NCBI GenBank assembly: GCA_025642065.1
Contig: JAODUP010000915.1
Span: 28,501-92,500 of the forward strand
Direction of reading: 5' to 3'
Origin: Paralvinella palmiformis
Lineage: Eukaryota; Annelida; Polychaeta; Terebellida; Alvinellidae
Length of the DNA stretch: 64,000 nucleotides
The position numbers were made by a program, and so were the translations under genes. Below the pieces are notes generated by a model, which did no database searches, had not been told where the DNA came from, and saw only the letters and a program-made list of their open reading frames with translations. Positions 1-12,094 of the stretch are shown here, one piece after another; the first letter of the stretch is position 1, and each line of letters starts with the position of its first letter.

Positions 1-400
1 TTTTACCATTCCGATATCAGTGTGTCCTGTTTTACGTTTACGTTTATCATCTAATATAAATGGTTACTGCACAAGATATGGTAATGTATGATAAGTTATG
101 GTGATTGAATGTGTACTTACGGTATTAAAGGTATGAGAGGCAGCCCGATGCTTAGCTCGAGCAGCCATCATATTGCCCAGCAATGACAACAGACGATTAA
201 CAAGAACTAGCACTAATTCTCGAATTGCCTTAATTGTTAGCTGTGTGTGCCTGTCAGAAGTTTCAGTCATCAATAAAAGGCTTCGACCGGAACATGTTAT
301 TTCAACAGGAAGAAACCACTCGGTCTGAGGTGCTAGATAATAACGGTACGGGGTGTAACAAAACAAAACAAAATATTTGGACTTGAGTGGAGTTGTTTAG
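1..400. other. No gene recognised
   Basis: I see no supported coding region. The only open frame here is about 100 codons on the minus strand and resembles no family. An A-rich stretch of repeated AAAAC units lies near 358-372. Confidence 0.5.
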
Positions 401-639
401 CCTGGACTCTAGTCACACCTGGGACATGTGCCTAAGGAACATCTGTCAAAGGAAAACATATATCCCACATACAATGGCATGAGACGGATTTGAACTCATT
501 CTACTGCGCCATCAGCAAACCCTTATTCATTATTGGATCATAAACGCCTGCTATTGAAATCCATAAGTGAGTAAGTGATTGCGTGAGTGAATCAGTCAGT
601 CGGTTTAACGTACTTTTCGGGTCCCCCCTTTTTATTAAT

Positions 640-1210
640 TAGATTCATTTCCAGTTAAACAGGTTCGTATACCTGACCATATTATGGCGATTATATTTCG
701 TTTGTATTTACATATGACATCGACCAGATGTAAACATTTACTGACATTGTTTTATTAAGTCTGCCTTCTGATGATCCATCATGAATTGCAGCTCTATTCT
801 TCTGACTCATCGTGAAGATCATTAAATTTCCTTTGCTTTCAACCGACAAGATCCGTTTGAAGAACGTAAATACGACGAAATCGATAAGGGATTATTATCA
901 AAGCTTCTAATTGAAGTCGTAGGCCGAATTGTCCCCTTGCATGGAAAGAGCCAGAATTTACTGGACTGGCCCATTTTATGACCAACAGGTTTGCGTATAT
1001 AAATAGCTGGGGCTGATAAGCGACAGCCTGGGGATCGACGAAACCGAGAGAGAAGACAGAAGACACGTTAGAAGATGTTAAATAGAGATTTTCTCACGTT
1101 CTATCGATTGACTAATATCCTTCTAATATAAAGGATTAATTCATCAAAGCTCTGTTCGTGTGAGTTGATATCATAATTATTTATTATATTATAATATTAT
1201 ATTGTTCACA
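640..1210 (+). repeat. LTR-like repeat with TATA box
   Basis: The part from 640 to about 905 is clearly similar to 27,160-27,385; the shared blocks include the words CGACAAGATCCGTTTGAAGA and CACCGTGAAGATC-like text. Downstream of the shared part, at 996-1006, is a TATA box (TATATAAATAG), followed by purine-rich text and an AT-rich tail. This arrangement resembles a promoter-carrying LTR, but neither terminal repeats nor a target duplication were found, so solo-LTR status is inference. It lies about 0.5 kb upstream of the first GST copy. Confidence 0.4.
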
Positions 1211-1544
1211 TAATCAGTCACAACCATGTTAAGTGTTTCATCTATAACAGTAGGATAACATTTAAGGCATTATCAGTCGCCATTTAAGTTAGTTTTAACA
1301 TCAGAATCCGTAGAGTATATATCCATAAAACCTTAAAGGTGATTATTTTGGGTTAGCCTTCACAGCATCAATGATGGTAAATATTTCCCGATATGTTTAC
1401 AATAAATATTGCTATTTCAAGGTTTGCTAAATCATCGTGATAAGCTGTACCCATCTTTCCTAGTACCCATATTGTGTTAAGGCTGTTTTGGGTACGGCTA
1501 GACAGCATCATCGAGAATGTGTACCGGTTAAATGCTTGTGTATT

Positions 1545-1711
1545 ATGGGTATTGTTTGTTGACTGAATAGGCCCATTTAAATGATAGCCCGGAGCAGTGT
1601 TCTTTGTCGTCCTTTCTTCCATTAAAACACCTCCCACGTTTAGGATAATTATCAATACGGTGATATAGATTTGTATCATTTCTGGAAGGAACAGGTAACC
1701 GATAGGAAGTC
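1545..1711 (+). promoter_or_regulatory. Conserved upstream block of GST copy A
   Basis: This stretch directly before the start codon matches the block before GST copy B (15,375-15,513). Shared words include TTTGTTGACT/GAAATAGG, CATTTAAATGATAG, TAGGATAATTATCAATAC and GGAACAGGTAAC. It was therefore inside the duplicated unit and probably holds the core promoter and 5'UTR. Minus-strand open frames here are by-products of the duplication, not genes. Confidence 0.55.
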
Positions 1712-4428
1712 ATGACCAAATACAGCTGTTGTCTTCGATGGGAGAGGTCGAGCAGAACTCACTCGCTGGGTGTTCGCCGCGGCCGGACAACAATATGAAG
1801 ATGTCAGACTGAACAGGGAAGATTGGCCAACGTACAAACCAAGTATGTCATCAATTTTATCCTGTTGCTTCTAACTTGATCATTTTGCTACGATGTCATG
1901 CAGCCAACTACCGAACAGATCCGAGTCACTTTTTCAAAATTCCAGTCGACGGTGGTGCCCTCTTAGTGGCCTGAGCTATTTTCTAGCAAGTGCACACGCG
2001 TTCGCGCTAGCGCGCACACACATTTTTATACGAGATTATATGTCTGTAGGCAGAATCTGTTTACAATAGTCAATGCTTCAGTAATTTTAAGTATTCATTG
2101 AGAACAATGCTCATTATTATGCGTCCCAACACTTAAAACGAAACATGATAGTGTTGTATGCTGATGATGGTCGTACGGTTTGCTGTTATTCAGTTCAGAA
2201 CCAAACTCATTAGACATTACCCCGTGAATATAATATACTATTGTAAAATATGCAACAACCGGCATGTACTTCTAGCCATAGTCATAATAAATACTAAAGA
2301 CAATAACAGCAAACTATATAAAAAGAATAAATCATATTTTCTTATTCAATCATGCACCCCCATCCTAAACACATTCTAATATAATTAATATTTCATCAAT
2401 TATAATAGCGATTAGTGTAAATCACAATAAAAACATTCTTGTTAATTATTATTTGAGATACAGTATTATAAAGTGTATGTAATGAAATGAAGTCAGTAAT
2501 TGCATCTTAGAATTTATTACACCTTAATCCTAGAATAATTTATGAAATTCAGATGAAGATTTTGACATATCTGATAAACTAATTATTTTATCAAAAGGGT
2601 GACATGAGTCTTCATTTATGACATGTATCCAGTTACAGTTGTAATGTAGATTAGTTTTTTCTGATAAAGTATACTAATGTTTTACAGTTTTTTAAATAAT
2701 TAGTAACATATAATGTAGAGTAGAATTAACGAAGAGTGAGCTGTTTACCTTCTCAGTTGGAGGCATTCTAATAATACAGTCATCAAAGTAATACGCCGCG
2801 AACTTCCGGGTCAGAGTTCGAATGGAACCAAAATACTTATGTTTTGGGGATATTTTTGTAGGGAGACACTCCTCAGTCATATCTTGTTCTTTGTGAGGAA
2901 TGCATTCCATATAAACACTGTAATTCTGACATTCTCCTATTCAACATTTTACTGGTCTACTGGAATTTTGTAACGAATGTAGAACAAACCTGGATCTTCT
3001 CGTATCTTATTTGGTGTACATTTATACATACGTTCTCTTTCTTGGGTAAAATTGTCCATTATGTTAGTGACCTTTTGGTAACTTTCTTATATGTGAGATT
3101 AAAAAAGCAGAAATGAAATGGATAATAAATTAAATATTGGAAATTAACACAGCACCTGTTTGAAAGTAACAAAAAACAGTTTTGTATTACTCAGATCATG
3201 TTAATATGTATATGGTATTTCCAATTTTGTGTCACAGATGATAGTTTTATTATTTGATGTCTTATTTTCAGACACTCCCTTTGGTCAAGTGCCCATGCTG
3301 ACAGTTGATGATGACTTCAAGTTGGCACAAAGTCTAGCCATTGCCAGATTCTTGGCCAAACGATTCGGTTTATACTTAAACATTTTTACAAAAACCTCGA
3401 AACAATGTTACACAAAAATAAAACATTTATTTTACACACGTGTATGAAACATACAAGAAAATCAGAATCATACAAAATATTGATAAATAGATAGAGAGAA
3501 ACTGAAACTAGAATACTTGGGATCTCTGAATAAAAGGGAGGATATCTTAACCAATCCTTGAATTATTTTATTCTTTCTGTACAAATTACAGGCTTCATGG
3601 GAAAAGATGAATTTGATGAAGCGAGATGTAACATGATACTAGAATGTTCTGACGACGTGATGCAAGCATTCGCAAAGACTGTATTTGGTGATGAAGCTTC
3701 TAAGGTAAGATAATAATAATAATTATTAGTGTAATTCAACCTTTTTCGTGGGTTTTTGCTACAAGGAAATAATCTATTTTAGAAACTTATATTTAAAAGA
3801 AGCAGGTGTAAAATAATCTGATGTCTGAGGGTTTGAAAGTTGATTTCACGAACAAGTTTCCTTAAATAATATCATATTGCCATAATTGTAAATGTGAACT
3901 CAGTATTCGTAATTGCTAATAAGAACAGAAGTGAGCATTTAGCTATTTATATTTGTACTTTAAAAATGTTTGTAAATAAATGTGATTTTGTTCGGGATAC
4001 CTTGTTTGTATCATTCACAGACTGAAGCAATGGAGAAGTGGGAAGGTAGTCAACGAGATGAATTTCTTGAAAGGTTTGAGAAACTTCTTACATCTAACAA
4101 GAATGGTGATGGTTTCTTTGTTGGAGATGAGGTAGGTACATAATAAAGTCAACCAAATGGCTAGCCTGGCTTTAATAAGTAATTCCTTTTTAAACTTGGA
4201 TGAAGGTGGGTGTACCAGTGAGTTAAGATGACTATTTGTATTTTATTTTCTTGCTTGCAGATTACAGTGGCTGATATGGAATTCTGCATTTTGACTGATT
4301 ATTTTGCCAGTCAGAGTTCCTTAGATTGGGGAAAATTTCCTAAACTAAATGCCCTACGAGATCGTGTGGAAAAGGACAACACCCAAATTGCAGAATGGCT
4401 TGCCAAACGTCCCGTCACCTCGTTCTAG
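1712..4428 (+). pseudogene. Sigma-class glutathione S-transferase, copy A (frameshifted exon 1)
   Basis: Five exons: 1712-1842, 3272-3367, 3592-3704, 4021-4131, 4261-4428, with GT-AG borders and the same intron phases (1,1,0,0) and exon lengths as copy B, except exon 1. Exon 1 is 131 bp against 133 bp in copy B: one base is missing just after codon 4 and another a few bases later. The reading frame then runs into a stop at the end of the exon, and Tyr8, the catalytic residue of sigma GSTs, is lost. The remainder of exon 1, read in the lost frame, still resembles the family (DGRGRAEL, EDWPTYKP). Exons 2-5 are fully open and keep the glutathione-site words GQVPML and AQSLAIARFL and the C-terminal helical domain. 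This fits a young pseudogene or two base-calling errors. I see no usable alternative start. If functional it would conjugate glutathione to electrophiles in the cytosol. Confidence 0.85.
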
Positions 4429-4587
4429 TTGGTCAAAGTGTTTCTACTTTGAAAATAATCGTTTATGCTATTAATAATACAACGTCACGGTCGTTCAGTT
4501 GAATTTGATCGTTTTTGTTCGATCGACAGTATTCTTTATAATTTAGGAGATAATTTGTGAATTATACACATATAATGAATATAAGTA

Positions 4588-4593
4588 AATAAA
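4588..4593 (+). terminator. Polyadenylation signal, GST copy A
   Basis: AATAAA lies about 160 bases after the stop codon; copy B has the same signal in the same context at 24,151. Confidence 0.5.
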
Positions 4594-4639
4594 TGATCTA
4601 CAGTAAGAAGAAATGATATTTTTATCAAAGTTTTCTTTA

Positions 4640-5087
4640 ATCACCCAGTTTCCAAAGACGAATAGAACTTTGGCCAGATTACAAGAATATTATCACATCA
4701 ATACCTCCATATACTTAAACCAGAAACTGATCGTCGGATGAAGTAGGGTGTATAAATTGAATTTTCATCATGACTGAAACAATGCTGTACTTAACTGAAC
4801 TGTTCCAAATTAGTTCAACGTGATTGAAGTTTAGCACTGATATTGACCCAGCAGTATCTCTTACACACACATGGTGATTACCCTGCTGTTACAGCTGTAT
4901 TCTGAGGACTGTATTACCACCAGTGTGGTCTGCATTTACAACTGATCTGCTAAATCCTTCTCACATGTGAGAGAACCAGATGTAGGTCACACTAAATGAC
5001 CTTATTGTGCTGATGTTTTATTAAATTGGCCACATCATTTTTATTAAACCCTTTATATATAGCATATAAAATATTAGTTTATTTCCA
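4640..5087. other. No feature recognised
   Basis: AT-rich DNA after the first GST gene. I see no open frame, RNA gene or clear repeat. Confidence 0.4.
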
Positions 5088-5095
5088 ATATATAT

Positions 5096-5127
<32 letters not shown>
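5088..5127. repeat. (TA)n microsatellite
   Basis: Nearly pure alternating TA, with one phase break. Confidence 0.95.
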
Positions 5128-5157
5128 AGCAAAAGATGATCATTTATATAAGCATAT

Positions 5158-5480
5158 AACTTCATAACATAAGACCAAAGTCCTGATACAGTAAAAGTAT
5201 TACAAATGGCTTACCTGAAGTATATTCTTTATTATATGATGATGATATAATAATAATCTCAGAATTCGACCATGGCCTTCAGGCGTCGTCCAGGAAAAGG
5301 TTAGATAAATAGTGTAATCAATGTGGTGTAACAATAAACAAAAAGAAAACTAAATATATATGTTTCTTAAGAATAAAACGAATGAATATCAAGATTTCAA
5401 AATATAGTATAAAGGACAAACCATAGATAAAGTAAAATCAACAAAATATCTTGGTATTGAAATCAGTCAAATGGAAATTT
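5158..5480 (+). mobile_element. Decayed non-LTR retrotransposon, reverse transcriptase fragment
   Basis: A broken frame reads LYDDDIIIISE, a degenerate form of the [YF]ADD catalytic box. It is followed by a Gly-Val-Thr-Ile-Asn-x-Lys-Lys-Thr-Lys motif and a K-Y-L-G-I-E-I-S motif, the usual order downstream of the active site in non-LTR reverse transcriptases. Stops interrupt it. The first 60 bases share words with 11,750-11,890, so both are copies of one element; this copy has internal deletions relative to the other. Confidence 0.65.
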
Positions 5481-5489
5481 AAAACTATG

Positions 5490-5732
5490 AGGGATGTTTT
5501 AAATTTACGTCAATTCTATAGTTCTTCATCCGTTCTTCGTCACCATTTTAAATCTCTTCTATATGTATTCTCCACTATTTGCACCATTCCATTTATAATA
5601 GATCAACATAGCTTTAAATGCTATCACTGGTTTATTTTATTCGCGGTTATAATATATTCTAAGATCGTGTACCATAACGTTATATTTTGCTCTGTTACGT
5701 ATATACAAATAATAGCAAGGTTCCACTAGCAA

Positions 5733-5765
<33 letters not shown>

Positions 5766-6780
5766 AGATGCATAACAGGATGATGGGTATAAGAGAGGAT
5801 TGAAGGTTTTAGTTTTAAACTAATGAAGACACTAAAACCATTCCTTTTTCCTAAGATTGATTTACATTTAATATTTATTTGACCCACCTAATAAGCCATT
5901 CATGCAGTATGGATGTGAAGTATTGTCTATAAATTAACAGGGCGCTTATATAGCAAAATATATGAAATGAAACGTCGAGGTGGAAAGGTTACATTTAAAA
6001 TTTCGTAAATCAATTTGGAGATGCAACCAAAGGCGAGTAATCTCGCTGTGTATATTCTGAATTGAGCTTATACACATTTGTCATTTCCAAAAATGTGCAC
6101 AACCTATAAAGTCTCTAATATATTGTAAGTCGTGAGAGTTTTTGAACAGAACATATCACCCGAGTTAAAATTATATGATAACTGTTTACAGTTAAAATTC
6201 AGTTAACGGTTGAATCATTTTATAGATTGTAGAAATATCGATACTAGGTAACAGGAAAAGTAAATAGTAAGCATTTATTTAGTTTGATTCGTATAAATGG
6301 TTCATATCATAATATATTCAATTATTAAATGTCTTATTTTAGTTCATACTCAATCATATTTAGTTATATTATGGCTTCCATTCATAGTACATCTATGTTG
6401 TAAATGTCGAGCCTCGCATCTATTACTAGAAGGACATTAAGTTTCCACCACCAAGAGAGTAATAGAAACATTTAGTATTGTTCTTATTCGCAGTCCATTG
6501 GATGTATACATAGGAAAACTAATTGTGCTAATTATTCTAATGATTCTCGATTTCGGCTTTAAAATCACTTATAGATGTAGTCTGTGGTTATATAGGTATC
6601 ACTAATCCGGATTATCAAGGTCAATCATTATAAGGTATTAGTAATTTAGTTTGAGCTTTGTATGACCTCATACTGTAGAACTGAGTATTTGAACTAATTG
6701 TCTTGTATGTATGCGAATGTGTTACTTAGTTAAGGCTTAATAACATTGACCAACACATTGTCTACCGAGTAAAAGGATTA
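5490..6780. other. No gene recognised
   Basis: AT-rich DNA. A (GAT)n tract occupies 5,732-5,765. I found no supported coding region. Confidence 0.4.
5732..5765. repeat. (GAT)n microsatellite
   Basis: About eleven tandem GAT units. Confidence 0.95.
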
Positions 6781-6784
6781 ACTT

Positions 6785-9060
6785 GTGATACTCTTCGAAT
6801 CTCTCGATGTCAAGCCCAAGATTGATGGTTTATATCGGTGGATGACAGAGTATGTCAAATCTAGTCAGGATGGAGATAATGAAGCTAATAATCAGCCACA
6901 TCATAAGTGGATGACAAATCTGTTTCATCTGTTTACGCTCCAAAACTCCAAATATTCGCTGGATCAAAAAACAAGAAAAAAACTCCCCCTATGAAGCATG
7001 GAAGTACGAGGTTCAGAATTTGATGAAAGAAGGTGTATGCTCTGCATATGTGGTTACTACTTGTGCAAAGAAGTCCTTACTTAGAGAAGCAGCTCAGATC
7101 GGTAGTCTAATGTCTAACTCTCGCAGTTCTACAGTGCTATGCAGTTACCAGGTGAAACCAATTCAGCATGGAGATGTCGTCTAAAAGACCTTCTGGGTCG
7201 AGCCCATACTAGTGGTCTCTCCATGCCTGACTCTCAACCACTGAACAAAATGATGCGGGATCAATTCTGGGGTGGTCTCCATGATCACCCGAAGGAACCC
7301 ATGAGATATCAAATGTCGAAAATAACTGATTTTGATGAGTTTTGTATAGAAGCCCGCAAGTTGGCGAAAGATGAACTGACCGTAAAATGAAGAAGCCAGC
7401 ACAACTGAAGATGATCAATGCTGATAAAAGATCACTGGACTTCGATGAGTTAAAGGGAATGGTATGTCAAATCAACACCATATTAAATTAATTGGAATCA
7501 GAAATAAAGACCAGTAAATCTTCTCGTTCAGAGACGGCGCCGTTTAACACTCGAAGGGGCAGCTGGAATTATAGAGGTCACGGTCGTGGTAAATATCGCA
7601 GAGGATACCGAGACTACCGTAATCAACGAGAGCGACAAAGAATGATATCGCTGCAGTCAACAGTCGTACAGTGTGAAGTCAAATCAGCATCCAGATATCG
7701 GATGTTACCGTTGCCACAAAAATTGGACATGTTGCAATAGATTGCATAATTGATCTGTCCGATCAGATAAACTAGGTCGAGTCTGTCTAACGGCCGGAGA
7801 GACGGACTCGGATACGTCGGCCACACAGTTTGCACTAATGGTGTTGAAGCTAGTGATGATAAAGTCCTAAACATGAATAAATTTGCTAGCCCTCTTAATG
7901 ACCTGTTAGGAAAGTGCCCAAAGAAGCGCCGAAACGCTGCTCCACGTAAGCCCACAATTCCAGATGCGTGGCGATGGACTGATTCAGACCAGGAAACTTT
8001 TGATAAGCTGAAAGAAAACTTGACAACATCACCGATCCTGAAGTACCCAGATTTCAAGCAACCATTCATCTTGCATGGATATGGGGCAGTCTTGTACCAA
8101 CGAGTAGACGGCAGAGAGTATGTAATTGCATATGCTTCTCGTAACTTGAACAAAGCAGAGAAAAACTACCCAGCTCACAAGCTGGAATTTCTTGCTCTGA
8201 AATAGGCCATTACCAAGGAATTCCATGATTACTTGTATGGGAGTGAGTTTACTATTTATACACACAATAAGCCACTCACATATGAGCTGACAAAGGCGAA
8301 ACTTGATGCCACTGGCCAGCGATTGGTTACAGCTTTGGCATGTTCCACTTTAAAATCCTATACCTCAGTGGAAAATCCAATGCAGATGCAGATGTCTTTT
8401 CGCGATTACCTCATAGATCTGAGGAGTATAGTTCAGTTCCCGAGAGAGTCCTTAAGGCAGTATGTCAGCGTCATGATGCTACTACCATGAATAACGCACA
8501 TGTAGAATGTATTAGCATGTCAAAGCAGGTTGTGGAAGACATGGATATTTTCAAGAAACGAATATTCAAAATCGGCGACAACAACAAATGGAGGATTCTA
8601 TCACTAACTTATTCTTGAGAACTGTCACCAACAAGTCCAAGCCGGATATTTCCAAGTTTGAGGGTAACGAAACCAAGGGTTTCTTGGAGAAGTTCAAAGG
8701 ACCTGTTGTACGCAGAGGCGTTTTGTATCGTCACATTCGGGAAAATGGTGAGGATACATTTTCAGTTGGTATTACCTGTCCAGTGCCGTGTGGTAGCCTT
8801 GAGAGGACCACACAGCTATGTTGGCCACATGGGACGTGACTGAGGAATGCACATTCTCAGAGACCGTTTTTATTGGTCACGCGTGAACTTGAACTTGAAA
8901 CAGTGGATTAAGTCATGCGATCGATGCATGAAAAGGAAGACACCTGTCAATAGAGCTAGCTTGGTGAGCATATAAACATCTCAACCACTGCACTTAATCT
9001 ATATGGACTATTGGACTTTGGATATGTCGAATGGAGGATACCGATATACACCAAATACAA
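6785..9060 (+). mobile_element. Decayed Ty3/gypsy LTR retrotransposon (gag to integrase, RT deleted)
   Basis: Pieces in order: a gag/capsid-like region (about 6,785-7,390, with words such as SAWRCRLKDLL and RDQFWGGL); an Arg/Gly-rich stretch; a CCHC zinc knuckle near 7,700-7,745 split by one extra A in an A-run; the RT thumb/RNase H region (7,873-8,420, including FKQPFILHGYGAVLYQ, YASRNLNKAEKNY and KPLTYELTKAK) with an in-frame TAG at about 8,203; and the integrase zinc-binding domain (about 8,815-8,965, CDRCMKR) ending at the first Asp region of the integrase core (MDYWTLD). Protease and the RT palm with its catalytic box are missing: only about 130 bases separate the zinc knuckle from the RT end. 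At least four frame breaks are present, so the copy is dead. No LTRs were identified. Confidence 0.85.
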
Positions 9061-10440
9061 GTCCTAAATTTACAATGGGTGAAATAGGCTAACCTCCTTA
9101 ATAATGGTTTATAAGGTATGAAATCATAACACAAGTTACCGGGTCAGGAGTCAGTTATCTATTAACTATATGGCCAAACCATATTCCAGAGAATAAAAAT
9201 AGTATTTACAGACTATATAGTTGCAAACTTCCATGCATACTTCTATCCTACATACCTGAGACCCTCTTGTGCACTCCAACAGATTCTGTAAGTAAATAAA
9301 AAATTGCTAAAATTTTTAATTTACAAGAACAACAGCTTAATTGTATACTATTCCTGTGTTACAGTACTGAAAAGGATGTTTATGTGATTGTAAAATGTAC
9401 TTTCAGAAAGATCCAATTTGACATTAAACACATATTAATGGATCCTAGTATATATTAGAATATTTCTCAGAATAATTTGTATATCATAATTCACTAGCTA
9501 CCTTTCTTCCTTTCCTCCCTCGCCTTCCTCCCACCACCTCTGTCTGAGGACCATGTAACCACTTTTTACATCATCCATGTCTTTTTCCTTTATTTGGGAG
9601 ATTTTTGAGGCATCTGCAAATACAAGAGCTTTGCAAAAACACCACCAACCTCAAGTTATGTGCAGGCATTATCTGGTAATATAAAATAAAAGTAATATCC
9701 TATGTCATAATAATAACGCTTCTGTAGAATTGATAAGATTTCCTTTGATTCAAACGCAGTTTAATTCTATGTAGTGTTTTTTGGTGGTGCACTCTCAATC
9801 ACATGTTACATTGGATTGTTCGTACTCAAAATACATATAAATTGTAAGCTAATAGGGGGCCACATGGTAACCGATTTGTGCATTATATGTATCGGGACTC
9901 TAGAACCATGTACAGTCAGTTTAAGATAGTATCATGCTTCGAACGGGGAACCTTGTGGTTTAGGTGTGAACAATCATTGTTGAACCTACGTTGAATGCCA
10001 ACGATATATATTTTGTGGGAAAGGTTACTTTGAAACTTGGCCTTCAATTGAAATTACAATAAATGCAAATAAGATTAGGTTAATATATGTTCCGTACCTA
10101 TATTCAAGAAAGAGTGAATTATCATGATGCATATAACACTGTTGATCTATCGAAATACCCACCTATAAATCTTGATAGTCGAAAGGTTTAACGAGAAAAG
10201 CTCAACTGTCATAATTCTTTTCGGCCGACAAAGGGTGAAGGTTGTTTGTTGTGGTGTTTCATTCTAATATATTCCGCATACGTGAGGCGCACCTCCCATT
10301 AGCCAACGTCGGTCCGACGCTGATCTAATGCTGGCAAACAGTCTACAATCTTGCTGGCCTAACGCGACGTTGGTACTACGCTGTTGTGCTATCTGGGATG
10401 GCTTTCCTAAATGAAGCCATAGTGACCAAGATACCAATCT
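9060..10440. other. No gene recognised
   Basis: AT-rich DNA after the gypsy integrase fragment. No open frame of note and no repeat recognised. It may be decayed element sequence, but nothing shows that directly. Confidence 0.35.
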
Positions 10441-10890
10441 CCAGAGTTAAGCTATAAAGAGCTTTTTCGGTTATCTGGAATGGAAAAGTCCAGAACAACA
10501 CCGTAATAGTGTATCACATTTTTCTGTAAGTGACGATTCTGATGATAGTACCAGCTCAGATGTAGACAGTCCTATCCATGTAGTGCAAGGTAATAGTACA
10601 GATAGCCAATCTGAACATTATGAGTTTGTGAGTATAACTGCACAGACGAGGATGACGTGTCTGACCCAGACACTGAAAATGTAACTGATGCGCCAACTTT
10701 GTGACGATATCTCCTGTGCCAGCACTGCCAGTGCCATTCAGGCATCCAGTTACAACATCTCGTCGCAGTATCGGAATTTTTAAAACCCACCTGAATGGAT
10801 TGGCTCTGGACAGTATTCCATGTCACAAGTTCCTGTCAATAACACGAAAGCTGATGGTGTTGTTAAATTCATCAGTGCTATTGGTCCATT
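10440..10890 (+). mobile_element. Possible 3' end of a gypsy pol gene
   Basis: A broken frame is rich in Asp/Ser and then Pro, and ends with VTTSRRSIGIFKTHLNGL. That resembles the Arg-x-Arg-x-x-x-Pro-Pro-x-x-Leu tail that often closes gypsy polyproteins. It could belong to the element at 6.8-9.1 kb. No domain is diagnostic, so this is a weak call. Confidence 0.25.
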
Positions 10891-11289
10891 GATGAGTCAA
10901 GCCAATACTGACAAACCGTATTAACACACTAGGTGACATGAATAATTTATATAATTAGGTACGAATGTATTTCCTAACTTAGTTTAGATTTTTCTAATTG
11001 TTGCATTCTTTTCACCCAAACGTCTGGGCGACATTTAAGAAAATGGGGAAGGATTTAACATTTTGTATACAATACTGCTGATGCTTGAAACAACACAGAC
11101 AAACAGTTATTGTGTGTTGTGCACACGTCACTTTAGTTACACTTAACAACGCTATGCTAAATTGGGAATTTAAAATCAGTTTGAGCCAATTAAGACTCCA
11201 TTACGGAAACAGCTAGCCTGATTTAGTATAACATTTACTAGATTAACATTTTATACTAGGATTTTTTAATACGTCTATTAATACTCATC

Positions 11290-11660
11290 TCATGCAGTTT
11301 TATAAAAACATAACATGTTCATCCTTTGGTAGACATTGGTACATTAAAGTCTCAACTAACAATCCCAGATATAATAGTAAGGGTAATGATAAACTTAGGA
11401 TTTATCAATTATTTAAAACTAATATGGGCTATGAACCTTACTTGAATATAAATAATATTGACAGAGGGAAGTTTACAACACAGTTCAGAATTAGTGCATC
11501 GAAACTTTAAATAGAAACCTATAAATACAACTCAAATAATGGATACGTTGATCCAGATAGTATATTGTGTAATGCATTTTCTATGTATGAGGAATAGAAT
11601 GAATATTTTGCAACATATGACAATTACTTAAAATTCATTTGAATTCTAACAACAAACGTG
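11290..11660 (+). mobile_element. Non-LTR retrotransposon, C-terminal ORF2 fragment
   Basis: The translation reads KLRIYQLFKTNMGYEPYL, then FTTQFRISASKL, then a Cys/Glu-rich stretch (LCNAFSMYEE). This is the pattern of the region after the RT domain in many animal non-LTR elements. Several stops follow. It lies upstream of an RT fragment of the same type (11,750), the reverse of the natural order, so the locus is rearranged or holds two copies. Confidence 0.55.
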
Positions 11661-11749
11661 AATATAAATTTGTTAATTTTTTGATATAAAAGATTACTGT
11701 ACAAGCTTCTAATGTGTTCAAATATATTTTATGGAGCGATCAAATCCAT

Positions 11750-11950
11750 GTTCTCTAACATAAGATAAACAGTCCAAAGTCCTGATGGTATAAGTATATC
11801 ATCTTACTTTATTTTATCACTTGATGTTAGTCAAGGGAATGATTTAATGCCTACATCGCTTAGCATATTTACAAATGACTTACCTGCTACATTTGATGAA
11901 ATGTGTAACCCTGTTAAATTTGGAAGTATGAACACTAAATTTGAACTAAA
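11750..11950 (+). mobile_element. Non-LTR reverse transcriptase fragment
   Basis: The translation reads SLDVSQGNDLMPTSLSIF, then TNDLPATFDEMCNPV. This matches the QGxxLSPxLFxxxxNDL motif just before the YADD box. It stops before the YADD box. It shares words with 5,158-5,230. Confidence 0.65.
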
Positions 11951-11986
11951 AATCATTTGTGCCGTGACTATAGCAAAGTAAGGTAT

Positions 11987-12093
11987 ATATATAGAAATAC
12001 AGTTTAGAAACTCACTTTAGGCTGGCATGGGAATGAAACCACATAGATGTTTGGGCATGATATAACATGGTAAATAATCACCCTTTTTATAAT
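11987..12093 (+). repeat. Direct repeat, copy 1
   Basis: About 107 bases that recur at 12,606-12,717 with a few changes; shared words include ATACAGTTTAGAAACTCACTT and CATGATATAACATGGTAAAT. The copies lie about 620 bases apart and flank the GATTAC-rich element. Confidence 0.8.
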
Positions 12094-12094
12094 C

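Noticed and set aside
1368..1679. Minus-strand open frame of 103 codons that has a similar counterpart at 15,285-15,521
   Set aside because: The similarity comes from the duplicated promoter blocks of the two GST genes; the frames differ in length and include microsatellite text.
1926..1975. Possible CTCF-binding site in GST intron 1 (complement GGCCACTAAGAGGGCACC)
   Set aside because: Spacing between the two halves of the motif is one base too long.
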